From assembly GCA_938004025.1 (NCBI GenBank), contig CALKXC010000103.1:1-5885 (forward strand): a DNA stretch of 5,885 nt, read 5' to 3'. Position numbers and translations under genes: made by a program. Of the stretch, positions 1-5,453 are shown one piece after another; position 1 is the stretch's first letter; each line of letters begins with the position of its first letter. Under the pieces are notes generated by a model that did no database searches, was not told the origin of the DNA, and was given only the letters and a program-made list of their open reading frames with translations. This DNA comes from an uncultured Leucothrix sp. GTDB lineage: Bacteria; Pseudomonadota; Gammaproteobacteria; Thiotrichales; Thiotrichaceae.

Positions 1-818
1 TTAGTGAAGCAGTAAATATTTTCTTGGTAAGTATCATTCCACTGCAACGCCACCTCTACCCCAACGTCATCTTTAAACGTATCGATATACACGGTGTTGG
101 CATGAATGGCGGTTTTCTTACGATTCAAATGCTCTACGAATGAGCTGATACCACCTTCGTATTCAAAGATGATTGACTCACCTTCCCCACGCTCGTCAAT
201 CAAATTGATACGAACACCGGAGTTTAGGAAAGATAATTCACGAAGTCTTTTAGCCAGTGTGTCGAAGCTAAACTCGGTGATGGCAAAAATTTCTTTACTC
301 GGCAAGAAGTTAATTTTCGTTCCTGTTCTCTCAGTCGCATTGAGCTTCTCTAGACGACCCTTTGGATCTCCTAGATTATATTCTTGAGTATGCTTAAAAC
401 CATCACGGTGAATGGTTAATAACAGTCTTTCTGAAAGCGCGTTTACCACCGAGACACCTACCCCGTGCAAACCGCCCGACACCTTATAAGAGTTGTCATC
501 GAACTTACCACCGGCGTGTAGCACGGTCATGATAACTTCTGCTGCCGACATACCTTCTTCTTCGTGCATGTCAACGGGGATACCACGCCCATCATCTGAT
601 ACTGAAACAGAACCATCGTTATGAATTTCGACTTTAATTTCAGAACAGTGTCCGGCAAGAGCCTCGTCGATAGAGTTATCAACAACCTCAAATACCATAT
701 GATGTAAACCGGTGCCATCATCAGTGTCACCGATGTACATACCTGGACGTTTACGAACAGCTTCTAAGCCTTTTAAAACCTTAATATTCGAGGAATCGTA
801 AGTTTGCTCTTCAGACAT
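1..818 (-). CDS. gyrB: DNA gyrase subunit B, N-terminal part (3' end beyond window)
   Basis: GyrB supplies the ATPase of DNA gyrase (GyrA2GyrB2), which introduces negative supercoils and relieves those ahead of the replication fork. The visible 272 codons cover the GHKL ATPase domain (about residues 1-220) and the start of the transducer domain. They match E. coli GyrB throughout with a +2 offset: [20 protein letters not shown] near the N-terminus, then catalytic Glu44 and Asn48 in [12 protein letters not shown], Asp75 and Gly79 in DDGRGIP, the ATP-lid segment [17 protein letters not shown] (112-128), Arg138, and Thr167 in ERTGTK. The last readable residues are NIYCFT, where E. coli has NIYCFTNN, so the frame is open at the window edge and the gene is truncated by the window rather than broken. 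The ATG at 818-816 gives the family N-terminus. A modest AGG lies about 9 bases upstream, and the gene has its own strong-looking promoter. It lies 72 bases after recF in the same direction. Confidence 0.97.
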   Translation of the reverse strand, partial: MSEEQTYDSSNIKVLKGLEAVRKRPGMYIGDTDDGTGLHHMVFEVVDNSIDEALAGHCSEIKVEIHNDGSVSVSDDGRGIPVDMHEEEGMSAAEVIMTVLHAGGKFDDNSYKVSGGLHGVGVSVVNALSERLLLTIHRDGFKHTQEYNLGDPKGRLEKLNATERTGTKINFLPSKEIFAITEFSFDTLAKRLRELSFLNSGVRINLIDERGEGESIIFEYEGGISSFVEHLNRKKTAIHANTVYIDTFKDDVGVEVALQWNDTYQENIYCFT

Positions 819-838
819 ATGCACTACCTGTTAAAATT

Positions 839-855
839 ATGTCGGGATTATACCA
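839..855 (-). promoter_or_regulatory. gyrB promoter, extended -10
   Basis: Reading the minus strand, TGGTATAAT (855-847) is a perfect extended -10 element (TGn followed by TATAAT). No good -35 is visible at 16-18 bases upstream, which is typical of extended -10 promoters. The expected transcription start is around 839-841, leaving a leader of about 20 bases before the gyrB ATG at 818. It sits in the 72-base recF-gyrB gap, so gyrB probably has its own promoter besides any read-through from dnaA-dnaN-recF. In E. coli, gyrB is induced by DNA relaxation through its promoter. Whether that holds here cannot be seen from the sequence. Confidence 0.7.
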
Positions 856-881
856 CTTTGTCTCTTGAAGAACACGCTAAA

Positions 882-897
882 CGCCTGTTTTTAGGCG
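882..897 (-). other. small stem-loop overlapping the recF stop codon
   Basis: CGCCT (882-886) can pair with AGGCG (893-897) across a 6-base loop. On the minus strand the stem starts in the last recF codons, includes the TAA stop, and is followed by only TTT. It is too short, and has too weak a U-tract, for a confident intrinsic terminator. At most it is an attenuating or mRNA-stabilising hairpin between recF and gyrB. Confidence 0.25.
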
Positions 898-1976
898 GGT
901 AACACATTACCATGTTTCACGTGAAACATTCGATCCTCAGCATGCAAAGGAATAAGTTCAGCCTGAGTGCTTGTCAGAAGCAATTGCTGCTCAAGACTAC
1001 GAAGACAATCCAGCAAGCGCTGCTTATTATCACCATCTAACTCAGCTGCCAAATCATCAATAGCAATAATGCCTTTACGCTTTTCTTCTGGGTCAATGCT
1101 ACGACTCTGAGCTAACAGCATGGCAATAGCAATTAGCTTTAGTTGCCCACGAGAAGCACTATGCTGAGCGAGCTGATCGTTAAAGTAAATCTGTAAATCT
1201 GCACGGTGGGATCCTGATAAGGTTCGGGCAGATTTAATATCGCTATCACGACGCTCTAAATAGAATGCCTTCTGAGCCTCAAATGACAAATCATCCATCG
1301 TCTGTGCAAAGCCAGAAGTTAACTTTATATTCAACACATGAGCGTCTAAGAGCATTTCGCTAAGCTTGGTTAGCTGTGGAGTCAAAACCTCTAAAGCGCG
1401 CTCACGATACTTCTGAATCAAGGTTTGAGACTTGATCAACTCATCAGTCCATTGCGGCAAGGCAGAAAGATAGGAGGGCACGCGTAAACACAAATTACGC
1501 TGCTTCAAAATGCGCTGATAGTTCTGCCAGATCTTATGAAATTCAGGAAACAAATAGAAAGCGATCCAATCTACATAAGAACGTCGTAAGGAAGGAGAGC
1601 CAGTCACAAGATCAATCGAATTAGGGTCGATAATAGTTACGGGAAGGTATCGACTTAGGGCAGCCTGCGTATTGACATCTTGCTGGTTAACGCGAATACG
1701 AGTGGTATTTTTACTTCGCTCAATGCCAATCGTATATTGCTCATCGGCCTCGACACTTCGAGCACGAATCAGCAATGCTTCTTCAGAGCTGCGAATAACA
1801 TCGGCAATACGAGAAGTCCTAAAAGAGCGGCCCTTAGATAAAATAGAAACCGCTTCGAGAATACTGGATTTACCCGAGCCATTATGACCACAGATAAGAT
1901 TGACTGAAGGAGAGAGATCCAACTCAGCCGTTTGGATGATTCGACAGTTATTAATAGTGAGCTGTTCGAGTAACAT
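891..1976 (-). CDS. recF: RecF recombination mediator ATPase
   Basis: RecF is an SMC/ABC-type ATPase that works with RecO and RecR to load RecA at single-strand gaps and to protect stalled forks. The 361-residue product is close to the usual size (357 in E. coli). Its N-terminus MLLEQLTINNCRIIQTAELD aligns with the family without gaps, which supports the ATG at 1976. Visible motifs are Walker A GHNGSGKSS (30-38, Lys36), the ABC-type signature SRGQLK (275-280), and Walker B with D-loop GIIAIDDLAAELD (302-314). Two features are odd. The last residues include MFHVKH (350-355), encoded by a perfect parS palindrome. A 12-bp inverted repeat also encloses the start codon. The ribosome binding site is poor: only a GTGAG lies upstream, about 15 bases away and inside that repeat, so low or regulated translation is likely. 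It follows dnaN by 45 bases and is probably cotranscribed with dnaA and dnaN. Confidence 0.96.
   Translation of the reverse strand: MLLEQLTINNCRIIQTAELDLSPSVNLICGHNGSGKSSILEAVSILSKGRSFRTSRIADVIRSSEEALLIRARSVEADEQYTIGIERSKNTTRIRVNQQDVNTQAALSRYLPVTIIDPNSIDLVTGSPSLRRSYVDWIAFYLFPEFHKIWQNYQRILKQRNLCLRVPSYLSALPQWTDELIKSQTLIQKYRERALEVLTPQLTKLSEMLLDAHVLNIKLTSGFAQTMDDLSFEAQKAFYLERRDSDIKSARTLSGSHRADLQIYFNDQLAQHSASRGQLKLIAIAMLLAQSRSIDPEEKRKGIIAIDDLAAELDGDNKQRLLDCLRSLEQQLLLTSTQAELIPLHAEDRMFHVKHGNVLPA
913..928. promoter_or_regulatory. parS: parS centromere-like site (ParB/Spo0J binding) inside recF
   Basis: TGTTTCACGTGAAACA is a perfect 16-bp palindrome that matches the widely conserved chromosomal parS consensus. 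With one more matching base pair at each side the palindrome is 18 bp (912-929). ParB binds parS, spreads using CTP, and with ParA moves the newly replicated origins apart. The site also recruits SMC/condensin in many bacteria. The 18 bases are exactly six in-frame recF codons, M350-F-H-V-K-H355, close to the poorly conserved C-terminus where an inserted site would be tolerated. It lies about 4 kb from the origin, in the usual origin-proximal zone. The presence of parA and parB is inferred; they are not in the window. Confidence 0.9.
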
Positions 1977-1997
1977 AAACTAGCGACAGCTCACTAT
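1954..1997 (-). repeat. 12-bp perfect inverted repeat around the recF start codon
   Basis: ATAGTGAGCTGT at 1954-1965 and ACAGCTCACTAT at 1986-1997 are exact reverse complements separated by 20 bases. In the recF mRNA the 5' arm covers the region where a ribosome binding site would be (including GTGAG), the loop carries the AUG at 1976-1974, and the 3' arm overlaps codons 4-8. A run of eight U (2005-1998) immediately precedes the stem. Such a 12-bp stem should hinder ribosome access and could tune RecF to low levels, but it could instead be a protein-binding dyad on DNA. It is not an intrinsic terminator for either strand, because the U-run lies 5' of the stem on the recF strand and the other strand has A-run after it. 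Confidence 0.7.
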
Positions 1998-2021
1998 AAA
2001 AAAAAGGATCAATTGAGTCGA

Positions 2022-3134
2022 TTACAACCGAACCGGCATAACAATATAACGAACACCAGGATCGTCATTTGAAGAAAGCAGTGCACTGGCAGCAGAGCTG
2101 GTGAAGTTGAAATCGATCACCTCACCTTCCATATGATTAACCGCTTCCAAAACATAGCTCACGTTAAAACCAATCTCAAAGGCCTCACCACTGTAATTAA
2201 TATCAATCTCTTCCTCAGCACTTTCCTGCTCAGGATTGTTCGACATTAACTTCATCACGCCGTCAGTGAGTCGTAAACGAATCCCTCTAAATTTCTCATT
2301 AGATAGAATCGCAACACGAGCCAGTGTATCTCTGAAGATCATGCGGTCTAATTGAATAGAGATCGTCGTAGAAGATGGAACCGCTGCTTGATAGTCAGGG
2401 TATTTTCCATCAATCAATTTTGAAGTGAATCGAATATTGTCTTTCTTAACCCGGATATGATTAGTACTTAACTGAATATCAACCGCGACATCAGAACTAG
2501 ACTCTAACAAACGAGAAAGCTCAAGCGCACCCTTTCGTGGCACGATAATGCTGGCCCGCTCTGTCACATTAATAGCGTCATCATTAAGTTCGCATAGCGC
2601 CAAACGATGGCCATCAGTTGAAACGGTATTGATCTGACCGTTAGTAATGTCTAGCAACAAACCGTTTAGATAATAACGAACATCTTGGTTAGCCATACTG
2701 AAAGACGTTTTGTCTAACAGGCGCTTAAACTCACTTTCTTTAAGCGTTAAGGTGGTACCCAGTGGAATCTCATCCAACTCAGGGAAATCTTCAGCGGGCA
2801 AGGTCGCTAGTTCAAAACGGCTACGACCCACTTTAATCAGCATACGAGCCGTTTCAGCATCAAGCGAAAAAGAGATAAAAGAATCTTTCGGCAATGCCTT
2901 TGTGATATCGAGCAACTTGCGAGCCGGTGCAGTAACCACACCTTCTTCTTCAATCGTCACTTCGATACTAGAGCTCAACTCTATTTCAAGATCAGTAGTC
3001 ACCAATCTTAACTTTCCATCTGAGGCATTGAGTAAAACGTTTTCTAAAATCTTAGACGTGTGTTTCTTGTCTACGGCACCCACAACATTCGTTAGGATCT
3101 CAACAAGGATGTCTCTAGCAACAGTGAATTTCAT
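2022..3134 (-). CDS. dnaN: DNA polymerase III sliding clamp, beta subunit
   Basis: The beta clamp is a ring-shaped dimer that tethers DNA polymerase III and other polymerases and repair factors to DNA. With Hda it also drives inactivation of DnaA-ATP. The 370-residue product matches the family length (366 in E. coli) and its three repeated clamp folds, roughly 1-122, 125-250 and 251-370. Visible features are the canonical start MKFTVARDIL, the cleft segment STDGHRLAL (172-180), KYPDY (244-248), and the C-terminal YIVMPVRL (363-370), which closes the partner-binding pocket. The frame stays open upstream to a TTG at 3269, but the MKF start at 3134 is the family start and the upstream residues would lie inside dnaA. 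Only four bases separate it from the dnaA stop, and no clear Shine-Dalgarno is visible, so translation is probably coupled to dnaA. It is likely in one operon with dnaA and recF. Confidence 0.97.
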   Translation of the reverse strand: MKFTVARDILVEILTNVVGAVDKKHTSKILENVLLNASDGKLRLVTTDLEIELSSSIEVTIEEEGVVTAPARKLLDITKALPKDSFISFSLDAETARMLIKVGRSRFELATLPAEDFPELDEIPLGTTLTLKESEFKRLLDKTSFSMANQDVRYYLNGLLLDITNGQINTVSTDGHRLALCELNDDAINVTERASIIVPRKGALELSRLLESSSDVAVDIQLSTNHIRVKKDNIRFTSKLIDGKYPDYQAAVPSSTTISIQLDRMIFRDTLARVAILSNEKFRGIRLRLTDGVMKLMSNNPEQESAEEEIDINYSGEAFEIGFNVSYVLEAVNHMEGEVIDFNFTSSAASALLSSNDDPGVRYIVMPVRL

Positions 3135-3138
3135 ATTA

Positions 3139-4563
3139 TTAGCTACGCAAGGTTCGGGATAATATTCGATGTGCCTCTTCAAGGCGGGTATCCGATTGTA
3201 CCAGCTCTCGAATCTTTCGACACGCATGAAGCACAGTAGTATGGTCTCTTCCACCAAACTTATCGCCAATCTCAGGCAAACTGTGATTCGTCAGCTCTTT
3301 AGATAAAGCCATCGCCATTTGGCGAGGCCGCGTGATATTACGGGCACGGCTTTTAGAATCAAGATCAGCAACGCGAATATTGAAATGGGAAGCCACCAAC
3401 TTCTTTATACTTTCGATGGTCACCATCTTATCCATCACCGCTAACTGATCGCGTAAGGCATCTTGAACAAAGTCCATTGTAATATTAGTGGTATTACGTA
3501 AACGCAGTATCGCCAGCACTCGAAGTAAGGCCCCTTCAAGGTCGCGAATGTTTGAACGAAAACGTCGAGCAATAAAGAAAGCAACATCATTAGGAATGTC
3601 TAAACCAAGATGCTCAACCTTCTTTCTTAGAATAGCAACACGGGTTTCGACATCGGGCGGCTCAACTTCAACCGATAAGCCCCAAACTAATCGAGATTGT
3701 AAACGATCATCTAAGTTTTCAACCTCGCGGGGTAATCGGTCACCCGTCATAATAATTTGCTTCTGACACTCTAATAAAACATTAAAGGTGTGAAAGAACT
3801 CTTCCATGCTTCGGGTTTTGTTAGCAAAGAACTGAATGTCATCAATCAGCAACGCATCAACCGACCGGTAATAATTCTTAAACTCATCCATACGATTATG
3901 GCGTAGCGCAGAAACCATACCATTTACAAAACGTTCGGAATGCAGGTAAACCACATTCGCATCCGGATTGTGAGCTTTAATATGATTACCCACAGCATGC
4001 ATCAAGTGCGTCTTACCCAAACCAACCCCACCAAAGATGAACAGAGGGTTGTAAGAGACGCCAGGGTTTTCACCCACCTGAATAGCAGATGCTCGTGCCA
4101 GCTGGTTTGATTTACCTTCAACGAAATTATCAAACGTCAAAGCAGGGTTGAGATTATTCGCAAAGATCGTAGAGTCATCAGCTTGATTAGCAGGACTAGA
4201 CGTGGTTAATTTATTGTTAGCGCCGTTGACTTGTCTTGAGCCGTTGAGCTTAGGAGGAGAAATAGTGTTAGATTGTCGCTCAGGATCGTCAGCTACTTCA
4301 CTCACAGGCACAGAAGGGATACTGACTTCGGCACTACCTATTTGGATTTTTACTTGAAAGTTAGCGTCTTGCTTAACTTGACGAACTAGTGGAATAACAC
4401 GATCCAAATAATGCTTAGTCACATATTTTAAAACGTAGTCATTAGGGGCTAACAACAACAACGTTGAGTCATGCTCCTGACCATGAAGCGTGCGTAACCA
4501 GGTATTTAGCTCAAGATCAGGAAGATCGTTCTCCAGTAGCTTGAGGCAGTTGGTCCATAGCAT
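3139..4563 (-). CDS. dnaA: Chromosomal replication initiator DnaA
   Basis: DnaA is the AAA+ initiator that binds 9-mer DnaA boxes, oligomerises with ATP, opens the origin and recruits the DnaB helicase. The 474-residue product (E. coli 467) shows all four domains. Domain I (about 1-85) begins MLWTNCLKLLENDLPDLELN. Domain II (about 86-140) is a polar, Asn/Ser-rich linker. The AAA+ domain III has Walker A GGVGLGKTH (178-186, Lys184), Walker B LLIDDIQFF (238-246), sensor I around MTGDRLPRE (272-280), the arginine finger Arg291 in RLQSR, and sensor II Arg340 in RSNIRDLEG. Domain IV has Arg406 and TRPRQMAMAL, and the DnaA signature GGRDHTTVLHACRKI (437-451). The ATG at 4563 is chosen: a TTG at 4581 would add six residues absent from the family and has no ribosome binding site, while CGGA lies about 8 bases before the ATG. 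One perfect DnaA box (4632-4640) lies in the leader region, which suggests autoregulation. Confidence 0.97.
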   Translation of the reverse strand: MLWTNCLKLLENDLPDLELNTWLRTLHGQEHDSTLLLLAPNDYVLKYVTKHYLDRVIPLVRQVKQDANFQVKIQIGSAEVSIPSVPVSEVADDPERQSNTISPPKLNGSRQVNGANNKLTTSSPANQADDSTIFANNLNPALTFDNFVEGKSNQLARASAIQVGENPGVSYNPLFIFGGVGLGKTHLMHAVGNHIKAHNPDANVVYLHSERFVNGMVSALRHNRMDEFKNYYRSVDALLIDDIQFFANKTRSMEEFFHTFNVLLECQKQIIMTGDRLPREVENLDDRLQSRLVWGLSVEVEPPDVETRVAILRKKVEHLGLDIPNDVAFFIARRFRSNIRDLEGALLRVLAILRLRNTTNITMDFVQDALRDQLAVMDKMVTIESIKKLVASHFNIRVADLDSKSRARNITRPRQMAMALSKELTNHSLPEIGDKFGGRDHTTVLHACRKIRELVQSDTRLEEAHRILSRTLRS

Positions 4564-4631
4564 ATTGAAAGTCCGTTTCAAGAGGTTGAGCTTAAGGTCA
4601 GCGGGTCTCTCAGTGTACTAGAAATGTAGTT

Positions 4632-4640
4632 TTATCCACA
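4632..4640 (+). promoter_or_regulatory. perfect DnaA box in the dnaA leader/promoter region
   Basis: TTATCCACA is the exact high-affinity consensus. It lies 69 bases upstream of the dnaA start codon and just downstream of the candidate dnaA promoter. That position suits DnaA autorepression, as known in E. coli and Pseudomonas. It could also take part in origin architecture, at about 270 bases from the main cluster. Confidence 0.8.
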
Positions 4641-4650
4641 ATAAAAATTA

Positions 4651-4686
4651 AATTTATTTTATATTCTGAACCAACAAAACATTTAA
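4651..4686 (-). promoter_or_regulatory. candidate dnaA promoter
   Basis: On the minus strand TTAAAT (4686-4681) and TATAAA (4663-4658) are separated by 17 bases. The -10 matches five of six positions but the -35 only three. Transcription would start near 4651 and place the perfect DnaA box (4632-4640) at about +11 to +20, where bound DnaA would block it. The region is so AT-rich that other -10-like hexamers exist, so the assignment is tentative. Confidence 0.35.
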
Positions 4687-4812
4687 GCTATTGTTTTAAT
4701 TAGAAAAAAACGGTAACATAGAAAACAAAATGCGAAAAAGGTCATTTTTTAACCAGTAAATACTCACAGAATATTTTTGCGTTTTTTCTTGACACAGCAC
4801 AACCTCATTATG

Positions 4813-4825
4813 GATCAAGCATTTA
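4813..4825 (+). promoter_or_regulatory. possible IHF binding site
   Basis: GATCAAGCATTTA fits the IHF consensus WATCAANNNNTTR at every position except the first (G instead of A/T). An A/T-rich stretch lies upstream. IHF bends origins in E. coli and helps DnaA melt them; here the site would lie about 50 bases from the first box. The same bases also form a short CAAGC/GCTTG hairpin (4816-4830), so this is only a candidate. Confidence 0.4.
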
Positions 4826-4873
4826 GCTTGGGGTATAGAGAAATCATGACAACAAAAGCGGTTAAAAACAGCC

Positions 4874-4882
4874 TGTGGACAT
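4874..4882 (-). promoter_or_regulatory. weak DnaA box candidate
   Basis: TGTGGACAT reads ATGTCCACA on the minus strand, two mismatches from TTATCCACA with the TCCACA core kept. It lies 35 bases left of the four-box array and shares the orientation of the two minus-strand boxes, so it may be a low-affinity extension of the array. Confidence 0.4.
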
Positions 4883-4908
4883 ATTCAAGGACAATTGACA
4901 GGATAAAA

Positions 4909-4962
4909 TGTGGATAGAATGTGTATAAGTCAAAAATCAAAGTTATCCACAATTCATCCACA
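4909..4962. repeat. mirror-symmetric array of four DnaA boxes
   Basis: The boxes are TGTGGATAG at 4909-4917 (minus, one mismatch), TGTGTATAA at 4920-4928 (minus, TTATACACA, the same as E. coli R2), TTATCCACA at 4943-4951 (plus, perfect) and TCATCCACA at 4954-4962 (plus, one mismatch). Each pair has 11-base start-to-start spacing and the two pairs point away from each other. The centre of both pairs falls at 4935.5, so the array is an exact dyad with a 14-base spacer. The 20-base arms match at 16 of 20 positions. DnaA binding here is very likely. Confidence 0.88.
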
Positions 4963-5040
4963 TTTTATAATCGACATAAACAGAAAGCATACCGAGTAAT
5001 ATTTGACGCTAAGTAACTGAAAAAGAGACGTTAATAGGAA

Positions 5041-5049
5041 TAGTCCACA
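5041..5049 (+). promoter_or_regulatory. weak DnaA box candidate next to the AT-rich segment
   Basis: TAGTCCACA keeps the TCCACA core with two mismatches from the consensus. It is the box nearest the very AT-rich segment, separated from it by an A-run and the GC-rich GGCACGCAC (5056-5064). That is the position expected of the box that directs DnaA onto single strands. Confidence 0.45.
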
Positions 5050-5063
5050 AAAAAAGGCACGCA

Positions 5064-5106
5064 CTATTAATATTATTATCTTTATATATAAAAACATTAT
5101 TATTAC
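5064..5106. other. probable DNA unwinding element
   Basis: From 5065 to 5106 only two bases are G or C, with runs such as TATTATTATC and TTTATATATAAAAA. Counted from the GC-rich block, the minus strand read 3' to 5' begins GAT-AAT-TAT-AAT-AAT (5064-5078). This resembles the DnaA-trio pattern (3'-GAT/AAT-5' repeats) described in bacterial origins beside a DnaA box and a GC-rich spacer. The AT-richness is seen directly; the trio reading is inference. Confidence 0.55.
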
Positions 5107-5176
5107 AAGCAACGAGCAAGATGAACTGAACACCCATTTGACTAAGAAACTAAAAGAACAACAGAATAGAAAAACA

Positions 5177-5205
5177 TTGACATTACAGCCACACTGGATT
5201 ATTTT
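5177..5205 (+). promoter_or_regulatory. rpmH-rnpA promoter
   Basis: A perfect -35 TTGACA (5177-5182) is followed after 17 bases by TATTTT (5200-5205), four of six positions of the -10 consensus. The expected start is near 5212, giving a leader of about 65 bases before rpmH. It probably drives rpmH, rnpA and yidC together. Confidence 0.6.
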
Positions 5206-5277
5206 CTTCGCCCTTCCGCTATGCTGCACTGCTAACGTCAGCTAGATGTAAATACTGTACAACTTAGGTCTAGACAA

Positions 5278-5412
5278 ATGAAAAGAACATTTCAACCCAG
5301 CAATCTGAAACGTGCACGTACTCACGGTTTCCGTGTACGCATGAGCACTGTTGGCGGACGTAAAGTCATTAAAGCACGTAGAGCAAAAGGTCGCGCAGTA
5401 CTGACCCCATAA
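5278..5412 (+). CDS. rpmH: 50S ribosomal protein L34
   Basis: This small, very basic protein of the large ribosomal subunit is 44 residues long (46 in E. coli). It begins with the family hallmark [19 protein letters not shown] and ends with [11 protein letters not shown], so identification is secure despite its size. The core KRTFQPS, HGFR-R and RRAKGR elements are all present. The C-terminus is two residues shorter than in E. coli. The ATG at 5278 has TTAGG about 9 bases upstream. It is the first gene right of the origin and is followed after 41 bases by rnpA, the conserved pair in bacteria. High copy need and origin-proximal dosage fit a ribosomal protein gene. Confidence 0.97.
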   Translation: MKRTFQPSNLKRARTHGFRVRMSTVGGRKVIKARRAKGRAVLTP

Positions 5413-5423
5413 GCTCTGGATTT

Positions 5424-5439
5424 GAGCTGTTAACAGTTC
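5424..5439. repeat. short imperfect palindrome between rpmH and rnpA
   Basis: GAGCTGTTAACAGTTC is a palindrome with one mismatched pair around the perfect core CTGTTAACAG (5427-5436). There is no loop and no following U-run, so it is not a terminator. AGCTC (5412-5416) could alternatively pair with GAGCT (5424-5428). It may affect mRNA processing between rpmH and rnpA, or be chance. Confidence 0.2.
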
Positions 5440-5453
5440 AAACCGGAAACATC

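Larger units (their letters stand above)
4870..5110. other. oriC: oriC core: DnaA box cluster plus AT-rich unwinding region
   Basis: The dnaA-rpmH gap is the known oriC position in Pseudomonas-type gammaproteobacteria. Here it contains four DnaA boxes within 54 bases (4909-4962), flanked by two weaker ones, and an adjacent segment (5065-5106) with only two G/C bases in 42. That combination of a dense box cluster plus a neighbouring easily melted region is what defines a bacterial origin. The exact boundaries are inferred. A second box-free AT-rich stretch at 4641-4790 is an alternative unwinding region. Confidence 0.85.
4564..5277. other. dnaA-rpmH intergenic region containing the replication origin
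   Basis: This 714-base gap holds no believable gene. It is AT-rich with many A and T runs and contains only one GATC (4813-4816). From left to right it holds the dnaA leader and promoter area with one perfect DnaA box (4632), a long AT-rich stretch (about 4641-4790), a possible IHF site (4813-4825), the main DnaA box cluster (4874-4962), a mixed stretch (4963-5040), a weak DnaA box followed by an extremely AT-rich segment (5041-5106), and the rpmH promoter (5177-5205). Both flanking operons run away from it. Confidence 0.9.

Noticed and set aside
1..3. TTA at the window start as a gyrB stop codon on the minus strand
   Set aside because: It is out of frame with gyrB, whose last full codon is 5-3 (Thr); GyrB continues beyond the window.
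106..387. Plus-strand open frame of 93 codons
   Set aside because: It lies antisense within gyrB, whose frame is conserved residue by residue.
1998..2018. Intrinsic terminator after dnaN (T8 on the minus strand)
   Set aside because: The only stem before the T-run is about five A/T-rich pairs including a wobble, too weak for termination. The strong 12-bp stem lies after the T-run, not before it.
2710..3162. Plus-strand open frame of 150 codons
   Set aside because: It is antisense to dnaN and low in complexity (Ser-rich), a reverse-frame shadow of a secure gene.
3135..3269. dnaN start at an upstream TTG
   Set aside because: The extra 45 residues would overlap the dnaA coding region, and the canonical MKF start follows at 3134.
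3427..3435. DnaA-box-like TTATCCATC inside dnaA
   Set aside because: It lacks the CACA end that DnaA requires and stands alone in coding sequence.
4564..4581. dnaA start at an upstream TTG
   Set aside because: It would add six residues not present in DnaA proteins and has no ribosome binding site; the ATG at 4563 fits the family.
4816..4830. CAAGC/GCTTG hairpin in the origin region as a terminator
   Set aside because: It has a five-pair stem and no U-run after it on either strand. It is better explained as chance or as part of the possible IHF site.
4954..5229. Minus-strand open frame of 91 codons across the origin
   Set aside because: It overlaps a DnaA box and the AT-rich unwinding region. 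Its hydrophobic, Ile/Phe/Cys-rich translation comes from AT-rich DNA, and it resembles no family I know.
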